64,000 nucleotides of DNA from Brachycybe producta (lineage: Eukaryota > Arthropoda > Diplopoda > Playtdesmida > Andrognathidae): NCBI GenBank assembly GCA_036925085.1, contig JAUPFP010000065.1:297501-361500 (forward strand), in the 5' to 3' direction. Each line of letters begins with the position of its first letter. Within the stretch, counting starts at the first letter, position 1. Below the pieces are notes generated by a model. The model saw only the letters and a program-made list of their open reading frames with translations. It searched no databases and was not told where the DNA came from. A program made the position numbers and the translations under genes. This document shows positions 1 to 10,986 of the stretch, piece by piece.

Positions 1-400
1 ATATAGTTGACCTTGAGAAAAAAAAACAGTTCATTTATTCAAATTTATATAAATTCCGATGTTACTCACAGACACACAGACCTGGGATATTATATATATA
101 ATTTTACAATAAATACGTTATTATAAAATAAAATGCGTTACAGGTGTGCATATATTTTATCACAAAAAAATTAAACAATTTTAATTAGAAAAAGTCAGTA
201 ATATTAAAATTCAGTTAATAGTTTTAAAAGGAAGGGGCGTGGTCAGTTAACCCGTGGAGTCGGTTGATCAAAGTTCGAATAATCAAGGTTATTCTGTATT
301 ATAAACATTATCAAACAAATAACCATGCAAATGTAATATTACCGGTAATTATTTCGTGACGTTAGTTGTAGATGTTTAATTTTCTTATAATATTTAATAG
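1..400 (+). other. 3' part of the last intron of the DHX16-like gene
   Basis: AT-rich sequence with no coding signal. It ends in a pyrimidine-rich tract and an AG acceptor at 399-400, directly before the conserved terminal exon. I see no recognisable repeat in it. Confidence 0.6.
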
Positions 401-529
401 GTTATTGAAATTGAAAACTCTTGGCTACTCGAAGTTGCACCACACTATTACAAGGCTAAGGAATTAGAAGATGATTCGACTAAGAAGTTGCCTAAACACG
501 TTGGAAAGTCCAAGGAAGAATTGGGTTAA
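401..529 (+). CDS. DHX16: Terminal coding exon of a DHX16/Prp2-type DEAH-box RNA helicase
   Basis: The exon opens after an AG acceptor and reads 42 residues in phase 0 to a TAA at 527-529. It contains [17 protein letters not shown] and ends KSKEELG. This is the extreme C-terminus characteristic of DHX16/Prp2, the ATPase that remodels the activated spliceosome before the first catalytic step; it differs from the DHX15 and DHX8 tails. Only this exon is in the window, so helicase motifs, G-patch partner binding and the start cannot be seen. The gene runs toward VARS1, tail to tail. Family assignment is from recall of the C-terminal signature. It could be another DEAH paralogue, but the [17 protein letters not shown] block argues for DHX16. 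Confidence 0.85.
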   Translation, partial: VIEIENSWLLEVAPHYYKAKELEDDSTKKLPKHVGKSKEELG

Positions 530-580
530 GCAGTTCATTTGTTGAGGAATAGCATGTATTTGAAGAAAAATGTGTTTTAT

Positions 581-586
581 AATAAA
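581..586 (+). terminator. Candidate poly(A) signal of the DHX16-like gene
   Basis: AATAAA lies 52 bases after the helicase stop codon. This is a plausible cleavage/polyadenylation signal giving a very short 3'UTR. No transcript evidence is available. Confidence 0.5.
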
Positions 587-731
587 AAGATTCTAAACAA
601 AGGGTTTCTTGTACAAGTTATTTATGTTATTTTAGATTTGCATAAGTGTACATGTGTATCGCTTCCACATTCAGTTGATCGCGGTTTTAACAATTGTATA
701 AATTTTGATTCACACTATGTAACGACAGCGT

Positions 732-779
732 TATGTCAATATAGTATACAGCTTATTAGTTGTATACTATATTGACATA
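732..779. repeat. Perfect 19-bp inverted repeat (hairpin)
   Basis: TATGTCAATATAGTATACA at 732-750 is followed by a 10-base spacer and its exact reverse complement at 761-779. It lies about 200 bases past the helicase stop. It may be a MITE relic, a 3'UTR hairpin or a cruciform; nothing in the sequence decides this. Confidence 0.85.
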
Positions 780-784
780 TGTAG

Positions 785-1000
785 CCCCATCCTAGGACGG
801 TAAAATTTACAAAAAATCATTTGTACGTTTCTTTTATGATGAAAAAATTGTCCACCGCTTGATCACATGGGTTATTTTTTACAGAGACCCATTACTTCCA
901 GGAAATTTTTGTCAAAATATCGTCAAGACTTACCCAACAACTGCCAAAATAAGTTTTAAAATTAAAAATAATTCATTTTAAATCATAAAAAATATAAAAA
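785..1000 (+). repeat. Dispersed AT-rich repeat, inverted copy near 31640-31805
   Basis: The reverse complement of about 31640-31805 matches this segment closely, including the shared blocks TTGTCAAAATATCGTCAAGA and AATCATTTGTAC. The family is unrecognised and there is no coding potential. The two copies lie just beyond the 3' ends of the two convergent host genes. Confidence 0.7.
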
Positions 1001-1949
1001 TGAAGTGACTTTTATGAGTCACCAAACAACTTCATTTTAAATTTATAAACACAAAAGTCAACCCCTCAATTAAGTAGCAAATTACATTTCCAAAATTCTT
1101 TAATTAAATTACGTGTATTCTGTATTCATCATATTCAACTCAATACATTCTTCTAATCAATTTGACAGGGGCGTGTGGCATTTGCCTTAAAGGGACATTT
1201 ATCGTAAAGGGTTAGTTTAGTTAATCTTTAATTTAAAATTAAAAAAAAATCATTTGTATGCTTCTTCTTAAATTTAAATTAAGAATAAACCACCCTATTA
1301 GGGGGCTTCAAAGCTAGTTTTAAATAAATTGTGAAAACAAACAAACAAACAAACAAACAAGGAAAACTACATATATTCATGCATTTTTAAGGTATCAAAC
1401 GCACGCACGCAACGTTACAGATTAACATGACAGAACTGTGGCCAATCTTGAAAATAATGTTTTGACGTGATGATCCGTTCTGTTGATGTTCTGTGATATT
1501 CACGGTCTTATTTTGAAGCGTGAACACTGAGCAACAACACAAACATTACAGAAAACTGACAATTGTGTGAACCACGAAAAATTGACGTGTTGTCGGTAGT
1601 GATGTAACGTATAGCGTGAATCAACTGCAGAAATCACGTTCCGTTCCGGTACATTCCGTAACACTGAACTTAGTGTGAATCGACCTTTACTATAGTAAAA
1701 CTCATTTCTGCTCCACTGTATGGAGGTTAATTAGCACGTTCATTTCTGTGTCACATACCCTTTTAATGTAGTCCACAGCTGTGATGTCGTGTGTGTTCAG
1801 TAGCTAGGCCGTCACAACATTGACAAGTGTATAAAATGACAATGACAATCAACGTGAAGTTTGAGAAATAAGCTAAAGTTTGCTAGTTTTGTAACAAACG
1901 ATCTTCGCTGCGTATTTAACGTATGTGGCCTCACTGATATGTAGCACAT
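1001..1949. other. AT-rich intergenic DNA with a short AAAC microsatellite
   Basis: No gene is seen. An (AAAC)n tract of about 26 bases lies at 1335-1360, followed by a short CGCACGCACG tract near 1401. The rest is unremarkable. Confidence 0.6.
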
Positions 1950-2682
1950 TGTGAAGCCCTGGTCTGTCTCCTTCTCGTAATTTGAAAGAGCAGACGAATT
2001 CCTGGTGGTGGTCTGTCAGGCTGAGAAGAGTAGTAGGCAGCCAGGCAGACACCATATTGGTGCCAGCAGGCCTCTCACCATTGGGTTCAATGGATGAGAG
2101 GTCAGATGGTACTACTGTCCCCCAGGTGGAGTTGCCCGGAGGTTTATAATGACCAGACCAGCCATTATTTTGTGCAGCGTGTAGTGAACAAAGAGTGTGT
2201 GAACAACCTGCTGGAAGCCAGGTCGGCCTCCAGGATAATGACCACATCGTCATTCTTTTTGTTTGTATTTTTGCTATTTAACGGTTGTCTTGTTGGCCAA
2301 GTGTCGTGTTGTCGTGTTGGCTCAATCGTAAGTGTAATTAAATACTTTTATTGTTGAATTCTCTACATTTGTGTCTGTGTCAATTTCTCACAACTCACAG
2401 GGAGGGAGGAATTCCGGGGTGGAAACCCTGCTCTTTATCCATCGTTTTGGCTGGTAGCTTGTGCCGGTGTGCGTTGGACCCTGTTGTCTCATCATGGTTC
2501 CTCATCTTGTCGCCGTGCTCTCTTGCATTGACATTGGCGAGGGAGACTCTGTTTTGGCCGGCACCACCCAATGGTTCTTGTGAGGCACCACAAGTATGGT
2601 CTTGTCCTTAATTAGGAGTCAGGGCAGGTGAGTTTGGGGAAAACTACCGGGGGTATTGTGAACAGCCTGTCAGGTTGTTACA
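1950..2682 (+). mobile_element. Solo LTR, gypsy family A-related
   Basis: Starts TGTGAAGCCCTGGTCTG and ends GTTACA, parallel to the TGTGGCAACCTGGTCTG...GTTACA ends of the LTRs at 4111 and 13179. It shares the internal blocks GAGCAGACGAATTCC, CTCTCACCAT and TAAGTGTAATTAAA. No PBS or coding region follows, so it is a solo LTR. The flanks ACAT and GCAT are at best a one-mismatch 4-bp target duplication. Short ORFs inside are incidental. Confidence 0.8.
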
Positions 2683-2872
2683 GCATTATTAGATTATGAA
2701 ACGTATGTCAGAAATAGGTTTTCGTTGTGTGTAACACAGTTGTTGTTTGATAGTTTAAAACTGGCATTGACACTGTGGTTATTACTGTCATTGTTTTGGC
2801 CAGCTGTCAGACAGTAAAGTGAGAGACATCATGACTTTTATGTAATAGTTGTTCATTTTCAACAGTCATAAT

Positions 2873-3312
2873 CTAATATCATAATTTACTAAGAGCTGAT
2901 TCTCTATCCTTCACTCCCTCCCTTTGTTCACTAATGTTCTCGGAAACTACACACGCTAGAATCGTGAAAATTAACCAGTATACACATCTTTAGACGGTCT
3001 TCTTCGTAGGCTACATTAGAATTTTCAATTTTGTTCCGTTTACCTCATTTTTGTGAAAAATCATCAAATTTCACCAAAACCCCTGAACATTTAAAGTTGG
3101 CAGCAAGGAAAGCTTGCTTTATTCCATAACGTTTTCAAAGAATAAATTAACCCACGTGGGTTATATTAGAGGTCACCTTTGATCTTACAATTTACATAGG
3201 TAGCAAATTTGGTTATGTCTTTGGCAGAGAAGTGAGAGGTCCTTGGTTCAAGTCTTGGCTGGAGTTTTTGTTTATTATTTCTTTCATTTTGCTCAATCTC
3301 AGATATTGATTG
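2873..3312 (+). repeat. tRNA-like dispersed repeat R1, copy 1
   Basis: Homologous, in the opposite orientation, to 55785-56528 and 56640-57133. Around 3187-3262 it carries a tRNA-like block with an A-box-like GTAGCAAATTTGG and a B-box-like GGTTCAAGTC. Copy 3 reads GGTTCAAGTCC there, with partial T-arm pairing. This suggests a SINE or a tRNA-derived segment. It abuts a Tc1-type terminus at 3315, as copy 3 also does. Confidence 0.6.
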
Positions 3313-3314
3313 TA

Positions 3315-4106
3315 CAGTGCGTTTCAGGAATTGGTTATAACTCGGGCTACACAATGGATTTGCCTGAAATTTTCAACATAAAGAGAGCATCTGATATAAT
3401 ACACTTTCTACTAGGCAGACATTTTCTTAGAAAGTTAAAGATTTAGAAAGTTAAAAACTGGAAAATGGCCATTTCATAATTATAAATGCACTAATGAACT
3501 TTTCACTTTTATTAATTATTGTGACAAAATAACATGCTAAACACAACAGTAACATTAAAATCAATAAAGTATACGACTGTCCTGATGTTTTATAACATGC
3601 TTTCAACATACTTTAAACAATATTTATAAGCAAAGTTACATAACTTCTGCCCTGAAGCAGCTAAAATGGCACTTATCAGCTCTGCAGCAGTAGTATACTC
3701 ATGGCAATCTGCTTACTCATTATGTACGATGATGTCCCAAAAGTTCTCTGTAGGATTTAAGTCTGGGTTAAACGTGATTGAGAGTGGCAATATTTTGGTT
3801 TCTGAACCATTCAATCCTTAGGTTACCGGAGCGATCTGGTGTATTTTCGTGCTCAAATACTAAGCTTACACTAGGGAATTGACTTTGGTCGGTTAGGAAA
3901 CACTCTCATAATGTTGTGTGATAATAAACATTATTTTTTTGGTTGAAATGAAGGCAAAGCTACTCATTGCAAGGGGCACTAAACACTTCTCATATTGTTA
4001 GGCTCCCATCACCAAAGTTTCTGAATGGAAAAAATTCAATCTCGATGATCTTGACGGTTTTTCTTTTCTTTCATATTTGAAGGATGTGAGGAAAAAACCA
4101 CAAAAT
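3315..4106 (-). mobile_element. Left arm of a palindromic Tc1/mariner derivative
   Basis: Begins CAGTGCGTTTC after a TA at 3313-3314. Read on the - strand it contains a decayed transposase 3' half, with a LNPTENFWDIIV-like block near 3730 that is typical of Tc1 transposases around the last catalytic acid. The same sequence recurs in inverted orientation at 12377-13145. Frameshifts and stops are frequent, so it is dead. Retroelement A1 sits between the two arms. Confidence 0.75.
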
Positions 4107-4110
4107 TATT

Positions 4111-4848
4111 TGTGGCAACCTGGTCTACTCATTTTTAAATTTTGGGTTGAGCAGACGAATTCCCTATGGTGGTCTGGCTGACAGCTACTGTAGGCTGTTG
4201 GGGCGGACGCCATTTTGGTGCCAGCAGACCTCTCACCATGAAGTCTATGGATGAGAGGTCAGATGGGACCTCTGTCCCCTCCAGGTGGAGTTGCCTGGAG
4301 GTTTCCTGTGGCCTGGTCAGCCACATGATCTGGGCAGTTGGTTGAAGACAGCTACAGTGACTAGACCTGTGGGTGGAGGTCGGGGAGACCTCCACTGTCC
4401 GGCGTTTTGTCTTTGGCTTCGTTTTGTGCCTTTTGGCCGGTTGGCCAAAAGGCCTTGGTTTGGAAAAGGTTTTGTATATTGCCTGGCTTGAGAAATCTTC
4501 CAGCCAGTTCTGTAAATACTGCCTTTTAACATCGTAAGTGTAATTAAACACTTCGTCATTTATACGTGTGTCGTGTCTTTTCTTTGGGGGTTTACCGCGG
4601 GAGGGTGGGTTGCCGGTTTGGGAAAACACCGCCATCCATTTCCGTCCTCTTTCGGGCGGTAAATCGTCTCGACGAGGCGTTGTTTGATGTCGTTTGTGAC
4701 CACCGAAGGAAGCTCCGTGCCGACACCACCCCGGGTGTTCACCGTGCGGAGGCGGCTACTGGTGCGGTTCCGTCGGTCACCGTTAAGTGAGAGCGTTTTT
4801 TACGTTTTTATTTACCGTGCATTGTAACGGTCCAGGCGGGACATTACA
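4111..4848 (+). repeat. 5' LTR of copy A1
   Basis: Runs TGTGGCAACC...ACATTACA and matches 11656-12372 closely. U3 carries the GAGCAGACGAATTCCCTATGG and CTCTCACCAT blocks. GTAAGTGTAATTAAACACTT lies near 4533, about where R/U5 is expected. PBS-like sequence follows two bases after the end. Confidence 0.9.
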
Positions 4849-4850
4849 AT

Positions 4851-4868
4851 TGGTGGAGGAGCTGGGCA
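4851..4868 (+). other. Primer-binding site of copy A1
   Basis: TGGTGGAGGAGCTGGGCA begins two bases after the LTR. The same position in the other copies reads TGGTGGAGGAGCTGGGCA (13852), TGGTGGCGGCACCGGG (61690) and TGGTGGAGGCGCCAGGTA (- strand, 50569). I could not identify the priming tRNA. Confidence 0.7.
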
Positions 4869-5224
4869 CGTGTGCCCCGTCTCTCGCATGGTTGATTACT
4901 GTGGATTCGACCGTTTAGTCGATCGAATCATCGTACGGTGAGAGTACGCCACTGGACACGGACTTTGGTCTGTGGGACGGCGGCGGAAACCACCGTTTAC
5001 CGCACTTTACTGTTGCTTTACCGTGAGGCGGACTTCGGTCCGTTGTATTGCCGTGGTTAACGGTAAAGTTTACCGTAATTTTACCGTCGATTTACCGTGG
5101 GGAGCGTTCCATCCGGTCGTCACGGTATTCTACAGACTTTTTTCCGTGCATTTGCCATTTTCGACGGTGGAAATCCGCTATCTTGTGGTTTTGTCCAGAT
5201 TTTACCATTTATTTACGGTGAAAA
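4869..5224 (+). other. Leader (5'UTR) of A1 with hairpin motifs
   Basis: Non-coding and rich in ACCGT. It includes hairpins CACGGAC-TTTG-GTCTGTG at 4957-4974 and CGGAC-TTCG-GTCCG at 5029-5042, the latter a C(UUCG)G-type loop. Comparable hairpins occur in the leaders of the other copies. Confidence 0.65.
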
Positions 5225-6893
5225 ATGGAGAAAACCCCGAGAGTACCGACGGAAGGTGGGGAAATTGGAGCAGACGCGGATTTAGAGTTACGCAGCCGCG
5301 TAGTCGACCGTCCCCTTGGGGCAGAAGGCTGAGTTCCCATAGAGACAGGTGAACAAGGCGGCAGGCGAACAAGACGCTGCAGTGACATTCTTCCTGGAGA
5401 ATATTCGTTGGGAGACAGTGGATCCGACAGTGATCTCATTGGAGAGGGCGATTGGCCGCGGCCGAATGTCCAAGTTTCCACCGCCGCCTATCCGGTTGGA
5501 TATGGTGGTCAACTCCTTCGGGACATGGTGGAAATCCCGCATGAGACTGCATGGGGGCGGGCCTTCTTGGCCAGGCTATCCCGAGCAGGAGCTCATAGAG
5601 ATTGCCTACAGGATAGATGTCCTTCGGTTGAAAGGACAGCTGTCCCGGTCGGTGATTGAGCCAAGGGTGGATCTTCGGTTTTCACTGTCACCCGTGCGTG
5701 AAGGCGCACGGAGGGAGGCGCCGCCGGTGCAAGGCAGGCTGGTACCTCCACGGGAAGCACCCAGGTTGTCTCCTAGGGGGACGGGCCGGGGAGTTCCTCC
5801 CGCACCCGGACAGCAGCCGAGTCTGACGTTTCGGGGGACCGGAGAAGGCAGCCTCGCAGGGTTAGCACCGCTGCTTTGACACCCGCTCCAGCGGTTCCGG
5901 TGGAGGTTCAGGCGTTCGGGTTCTTTAAACCGGTCCACTCTTTTGCTCATTGCGACTCTGCAAGTTCGAATCAAAAGCCCGAGCTCAGCGCTGGAGGGAC
6001 GAGTCCTGGTGCAGTTTCTTTACATTTTTGCTGGACGGTCCGGCAGAGGAGTACTACACCACTTTAGTGGAAACTTCCAGACCTGACCTGGACTGAGCTG
6101 AAAGATGCTATGCTTAGCCACTTCAGCACAAGTAACCAGGCTCGCCTCTGTTTCGGCGAATTCGAGATGATGAAACAGGGCCTACTGAGTCTGTGCAGGC
6201 ATTCTATTGGTGGTTCTTGGAACTGTCTGATCGAGTGTCTCCGGGCGAAGACAAGAGCTGTCGGCTTATTTGCTTCAAACGGAAACTCCTGACGGCCATC
6301 ACTGATCAGTTTATTGGTTGTAAGGCCGGTACGGTAGAAGCGTATGCCAGAAAGGCACGGCTGGTGGAAGCCGATTTGCTTCTGACAGGTAGATTACCCG
6401 CCCGTACTAGAGGGGTTCCTCAGGGCAGGGCTAGCACTCGGTCCTCTGGACCCACGGCTAGCTCAGGGAGCTCTGCCAGGGCTTCATCTTCAAGCCAAAC
6501 GGGTGTGAAGGCTGCTGCACCATCCAAGTCGGACAAAGCAGGGGCCATAACTGGAGGCAAGGAGAAGACGGCAGGCTCCGGTGGGGGTCAGCTGGCGGCA
6601 ATGCCTCAACGTACAGACCATACGGGAGATTCACTCGGGCGATTAGGCCCTTGTTATGGGTGTAACCAGATGGGTCACCTGAAAAAGGACTGCCCGAATG
6701 CTTCGGCAAAAGGGCAGGTTGCCCGAGTGGTGCCTGACGAAAGCCAGAAGCTCCAGCCAACGCCTGGCTTAGCGCCGGTTTGGCTGGAGCGTCGTAAGTA
6801 CCTGGCCACCATTCATGATGGCCAGTTCTACTACCGACTCGTGGAGGATGAAGAGAAATCTTTGTTAAACCGCCGCCGGTCACCACCGAACTG
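5225..6893 (+). pseudogene. gag: gag of copy A1 (frameshifted)
   Basis: Structural protein gene of the retrotransposon. It likely starts at the ATG at 5225 (MEKTPRVPTEG) and shifts frame several times. Blocks shared with other copies are the MVEIPHETAWGRAFLARL region, AFGFFKPVHSF, a damaged segment near 5950-6060, and a capsid-like segment rich in SPGEDKSCRL near 6190-6320. A single CCHC zinc knuckle, CYGCNQMGHLKKDC, lies at about 6653-6694. A basic Ser/Ala/Lys-rich linker precedes the knuckle. Nucleic-acid binding by the knuckle is inferred from the family. The copy cannot make one intact Gag. Confidence 0.8.
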
Positions 6894-6911
6894 AGTGGTG
6901 GGCAACCGGGT

Positions 6912-8087
6912 ATGCTTCAAAACTCAGGTGCCTGTCATGGCCAGAGTTCTGAACGAGGGACGTACCTCCGGGCGGTCTCCAAGTATGTGGATGTCCTGTG
7001 TAAGACAGGGGTGCCTCTGGTGAGGTCTGCGGACCCGGAAATTACCCAGTGGGTATTTCCATCGCCATGCTCAACATTGGAGGCCGTGTGCATTCAGCTG
7101 GATCGCTGGTTTGCTCCCTCACCCTATATGCCTAGTGGTGAGGTGCTGGATCGTGCCGTCATCGAGCAGGCGAGAGGAGTTGGTGCGCCCATACCTCCTG
7201 CTGTGCCTGGGAAGTCTCTGGTTTCTGAGACAGTGTCGCAGTCTTCTGCACAGCTGGGATTACCATCCGGTGGGGATGGTAAGGTGGACAGGTTGCAGAA
7301 GGTCGATGGTGGGAACCCACAGGTTCCCATTCCTGAGCTTCAGAGCCAGGCCTATGACGTAGGTTCACCACGGGTGTGGGTGTCGATAGACGACCGTCTC
7401 TTGGAGATGATCATAGACACAGGGGCCGACGTGTCGGTCTTAAGCATTGCGGTAGGACAAGTGATGGAGTTGCCTATAGAGGAACTGGCGGTTCCTTCAT
7501 TCCTTCTTGGAATGGGTGGGCACTCCATCGAGGTAGTAGGGGTCGCAAATGTGGACTTGACCATCCACAAGAAAACCATCAAGGTGCCTCTTCTTTTGGT
7601 AAAAGGAGAGGGCGAAGCGTTGTTGGGCGTTGATCATGCCTCACGCTTCGGCTTGATGGTAGATATTGTGCACCGGAAGGTCTACTTCCGGGAGGATGTC
7701 TGGACTTCACATCCAGAAACCCTCCAAGCTGCATTCACCGATCGAGCACTTGGGGAACCTGGGGAGGTGGAAGCAATTGCACCGCCAAAACCAGAGGCTT
7801 TGCCTCAGGGACGGCAACTCCCATTGGTTCCTCCAGCACTCGAGAAGGTTGACGGGTGGGTGAACATTGTTTCACCAAAGCTGCCCGAGACCAGAACCTC
7901 TATCGGGCGTGGAGAAGTTTGTTCTCTGCGACTGAGGGAGAATGTCTGGCTGCCAGCCCACGTACGATGTGTCGTATCCGTGACGTTGGTAGAGCATGCC
8001 GGCCCTGGCCAGCTGCTTCTCGTGGAGCCGCACCGGAAAGCCTTAGGTGGAAGTGGTGTTGGCAGTGGCAGGTATCGCCGCAGCTAA
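6912..8087 (+). pseudogene. pro: Protease and downstream linker of copy A1
   Basis: A 391-residue ATG-initiated open frame. The first third ([11 protein letters not shown] region) is a spacer found in all copies. The aspartic protease core has the active-site triad as IIDTGADVSVLS around residue 166. It continues into a linker with [15 protein letters not shown] that precedes RT. The frame closes at 8087, before RT, where other copies continue, so RT is reached only by frame change. Confidence 0.8.
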
Positions 8088-8339
8088 CCGGCTTGGCAAG
8101 TACGATATCTGGCTTGAGAACATAGGGAATACACCTATTGCCCTGGAGACAGGAGAGGGTGTAGCCACGGCTCAAGCTGTGGAGGCTGCCCTTGTGGTAG
8201 GCTGGAAGAGTTCTCTAGGTTGAGAGGGGAGACCCCACTCAGGCGCCATGTTCGACCAGGGGAGGCCTCGTCTAAGTTGAGAGGGGCGTCCGGAGATGGA
8301 AGCCAGGTGCTCAATGTGAACAACGGATTCCACTCTCGA

Positions 8340-9087
8340 AGAGTGTCTTAAGATTGGACCCAATCTGAAGCCTGAAAAGGCAAGACAGCTTCGGGAGTTC
8401 GACTTCGTTCGACAGCGTTCAACTTTACGGAGTTGGGTGAAACCTCTCTTGTCGAACATACGATCGATACCGGTGGGCAACCTCCAGTGCGAGAAGGATT
8501 GCGTCGAACCGCTCCAGCGGCCAGGGCAGTCGAGAAAGAAGAGGTGGCGAAGATGTTGGATGCAGGGGTTGTACAACCTTCGCGTAATCCCTACGCTAGC
8601 CCTATCTTGCTTGTTTGCAAGAAGGATGGTGGCTTTCGTTTTTTGTGTGGACTACCGGAAACTGAATGCCCAGACAAAGCTGGATCAGTATCCGTTGCCT
8701 CGCATCGATGATGCGCTTGGCTCGTTGGCCGGTGCGAAGTTCTTCGCTACCTTGGACCTGGCTAGTGGTTACTGGCAGGTTCAGATGGCTGAGCCAGACA
8801 TTGAGAAAACGGCATTTATTTGCTCTCAAGGTCTGTTTGAGTTCCGGAAAATGCCTTTCGGACTCTAATGCTCCAGCCACCATGCAGAGAGCGCTAGACC
8901 TCTTATTGGCAGGACATAAGTGGGAGACTTGTCTAGAGTACCTGGACGATATTATCGTCTTTGGGAACACTTTCGAGCAGTTCCTCGAGAGACTCCACTG
9001 TCCTTGGACTGTTATGAGGGGCGGAGCTGAAACTCCAGCCGATGAAGTTTCTTTGGCTTTGACAAAGTTCGTTATCTCGGTCACGTA
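8340..9087 (+). pseudogene. Reverse transcriptase of copy A1 (frameshifted)
   Basis: RNA-dependent DNA polymerase domain of gypsy type. It runs from [17 protein letters not shown]-like sequence near 8350, through [15 protein letters not shown] and the catalytic box YLDDIIVFG near 8938-8965. Frameshifts lie around 8650 and at about 8866, after KMPFGL, so the domain is spread over frames. The catalytic YLDD itself is preserved. Confidence 0.85.
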
Positions 9088-9882
9088 GTGAGTGCCGAGG
9101 GAGTTGCTCCGGACCCTGATCTTGTACGGGGGCAGTCCAGGAGTTTGATGTCCCGACGAGTGACAGGCGTCCGCAGTTTTCTCGGACTTGCCGGTTACTA
9201 TCGAAGGTTCAGGGACTTCGCCAAGGTGGCAAGGCCTTTGCATGATCTGACAAAGAAGGATGCGTCCTTCGAGTGGTCAGATCAGTGCAAACTAGCGTTT
9301 GCTCGGTTAAAGGCATTTTTAATTGAAGTGCCGGTACTCACCATGTACGATCCTCGTGGTGAGATAATGATCCATACCGACACTAGTGGGTACGGCTTGG
9401 GAGTCGTAGTCTACCAGAAGTCACCGGAGGACAGTGTCCCCCGGGTTCTGGACTATGCAAGCCTACTCATGAAAGGAGCAGAAACATGGTATTCGGTCAC
9501 CGAGCAGGAGTGCTTGGCAGTAATGTTTGCCGTGGGTAAATTCCGTCCTTACCTCTTTAACCGGAAGTTCGTGATCGTGACAGATCGCCACACTCTTTGC
9601 TATCTGCAGACAGCCAAGAACCTGCAAGGCAGGTTGGGGTGTTGGCAGATGCAACTACAAGAGTACCGGTTTAAGGTTCAGTACAGGAAGGGAACACTGC
9701 ACGTGCATGCCGATGCTTTGAGTCGGTATCCTGTTCGTGATGTGGCGGACCTTTCGTTGCCTGAATACATCGAAGGTGACGTAGGTGAGGTGATTTACCA
9801 CATCCGTTCCGAGGATGATTGGGTCCAGGAGCAAGAAGCCGATGGCTGGTGCTCCAAGGTGAAGAGGGGAAATCTTCCGTGA
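9088..9882 (+). pseudogene. RT thumb/connection and RNase H of copy A1
   Basis: A 264-residue open frame beginning just after RT, with [14 protein letters not shown], then RNase H blocks MIHTDTSGYGLGVV, EQECLAVMFAVGKFRPYL and VTDRHTLCYL, ending near DALSRYPV. RNase H removes the RNA strand during reverse transcription. Acidic residues are present where expected. The frame stops at 9882, before integrase. Confidence 0.85.
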
Positions 9883-9949
9883 CTCCAATTTGAACCTCAG
9901 GTTCAAGTTCGTGGTGGCAGACGACTTGTTGTTTGCCATCAGGTCCATC

Positions 9950-10640
9950 CCAGATCGGTTGAGAACTGTGCTGGTAGTTCCGAAGTTGTGCAGGGCTTTC
10001 TGATTAAGTAAGCTACATGACGTTCCCGAAGCTGGTCACTTCGGGATGTTTAAGACCTACCAGAGACTGCGCTCACGCTTCTACTGGGTTGGTATGAAGC
10101 GGGACACGGCCGAATATGTTAAGTCATGTTTGGTGTGTCAAAGAGCGCAACAGTTCGCTCGAAGTCAGGGATTTCTCCAACCGATTGTGCCGGAGTACCC
10201 AGTTGATACCTGGGGAATGGACTTCGTTGGACTGTTTCCTGCCTCCGTGGGTGGAGTCACCTATCTTGATCATGGTTGCCGTGAGCCTCGGACGGAGATT
10301 GATAACCTCCTTCCGAACGGTCCAGTCAGCAACTTGCCTGACCAGCAAGCCGTGGAAGAGCAGGCTCGTCAACATTTGATGGCTGCTCAACGAAGGTAAA
10401 AAGAGCGGTACAACGCTGGCCGTGTATAGCCTCCTCTGTATGAGCCTGAAGATCAGGTGTGGATTAGAGATCAGGCTGGGAAGCTCGGCCAGGCGAAGAA
10501 ATGGAGCTTGGCTTATAAAGCTGAGAGGGTACGGTTTTTGCGCAGTATTCTGACCTGGTCTACGAGATAGAGTTCGTAGATGGGTATGGTCGGAAGGTGC
10601 GTGACCGGTTTCACGTAGATAACCTGAAGCCATACATACC
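9950..10640 (+). pseudogene. Integrase of copy A1 with core deletion
   Basis: The N-terminal HHCC zinc-binding region is visible (GHFGMFKTYQRLRSRFYWVG, then CLVCQ). The first part of the catalytic core follows (DTWGMDFVGLFP, first Asp). The sequence then jumps near 10275 to the C-terminal region (REPRTEIDNLLPNGPV), so the second Asp and the Glu of the DDE triad are missing. Copy A2 retains the C-terminal part, which helps define the gap. This integrase cannot be catalytic. Confidence 0.8.
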
Positions 10641-10986
10641 CACCTGCACCGTGAGGGAGGAAGATGGACTTGGTGTCTCTGACACCTTTTCCGATGACCA
10701 AAGCCACTGTTCGTTTCTTCGCAGGAGTCTACCGACTCCGAGGCGGATAACCCCCTCCTCCTCGGTATAATCTCCATCCGCGGAGACCGAGGGTGTTCGA
10801 GGTGGGTGGGTTTGAGCCTCGGACAGGAAGTCTCACGGTATGGGGTACCCTGTTGGTGTCCCTACCATGGTGGGAGAGAGCCGGCAGTCCGCTACTTTGG
10901 GCAGACGGCTGGGAGAGGAGGCGGCCGGACATTGCAGTGTTTGGGGCCCGCCACGGTTTCGGTAGAAATCGTAGAAACACGTCTCC
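10641..10986 (+). pseudogene. C-terminal tail of pol of copy A1
   Basis: Decayed tail that in A2 follows the integrase ([12 protein letters not shown] ... [13 protein letters not shown] ... [10 protein letters not shown]). Here the matching blocks are disordered across frames. Relative to A2, about 1 kb between this tail and ORF3 is absent. Confidence 0.55.

Noticed and set aside
1873-2611. Overlapping ORFs on both strands at 1.9-2.6 kb
   Set aside because: They fall inside a solo LTR and have no domain or homologous counterpart beyond the LTR match.
3187-3262. Functional tRNA gene
   Set aside because: Only B-box-like and weak A-box-like blocks are present. The acceptor stem does not close, and the segment recurs in dispersed repeats.
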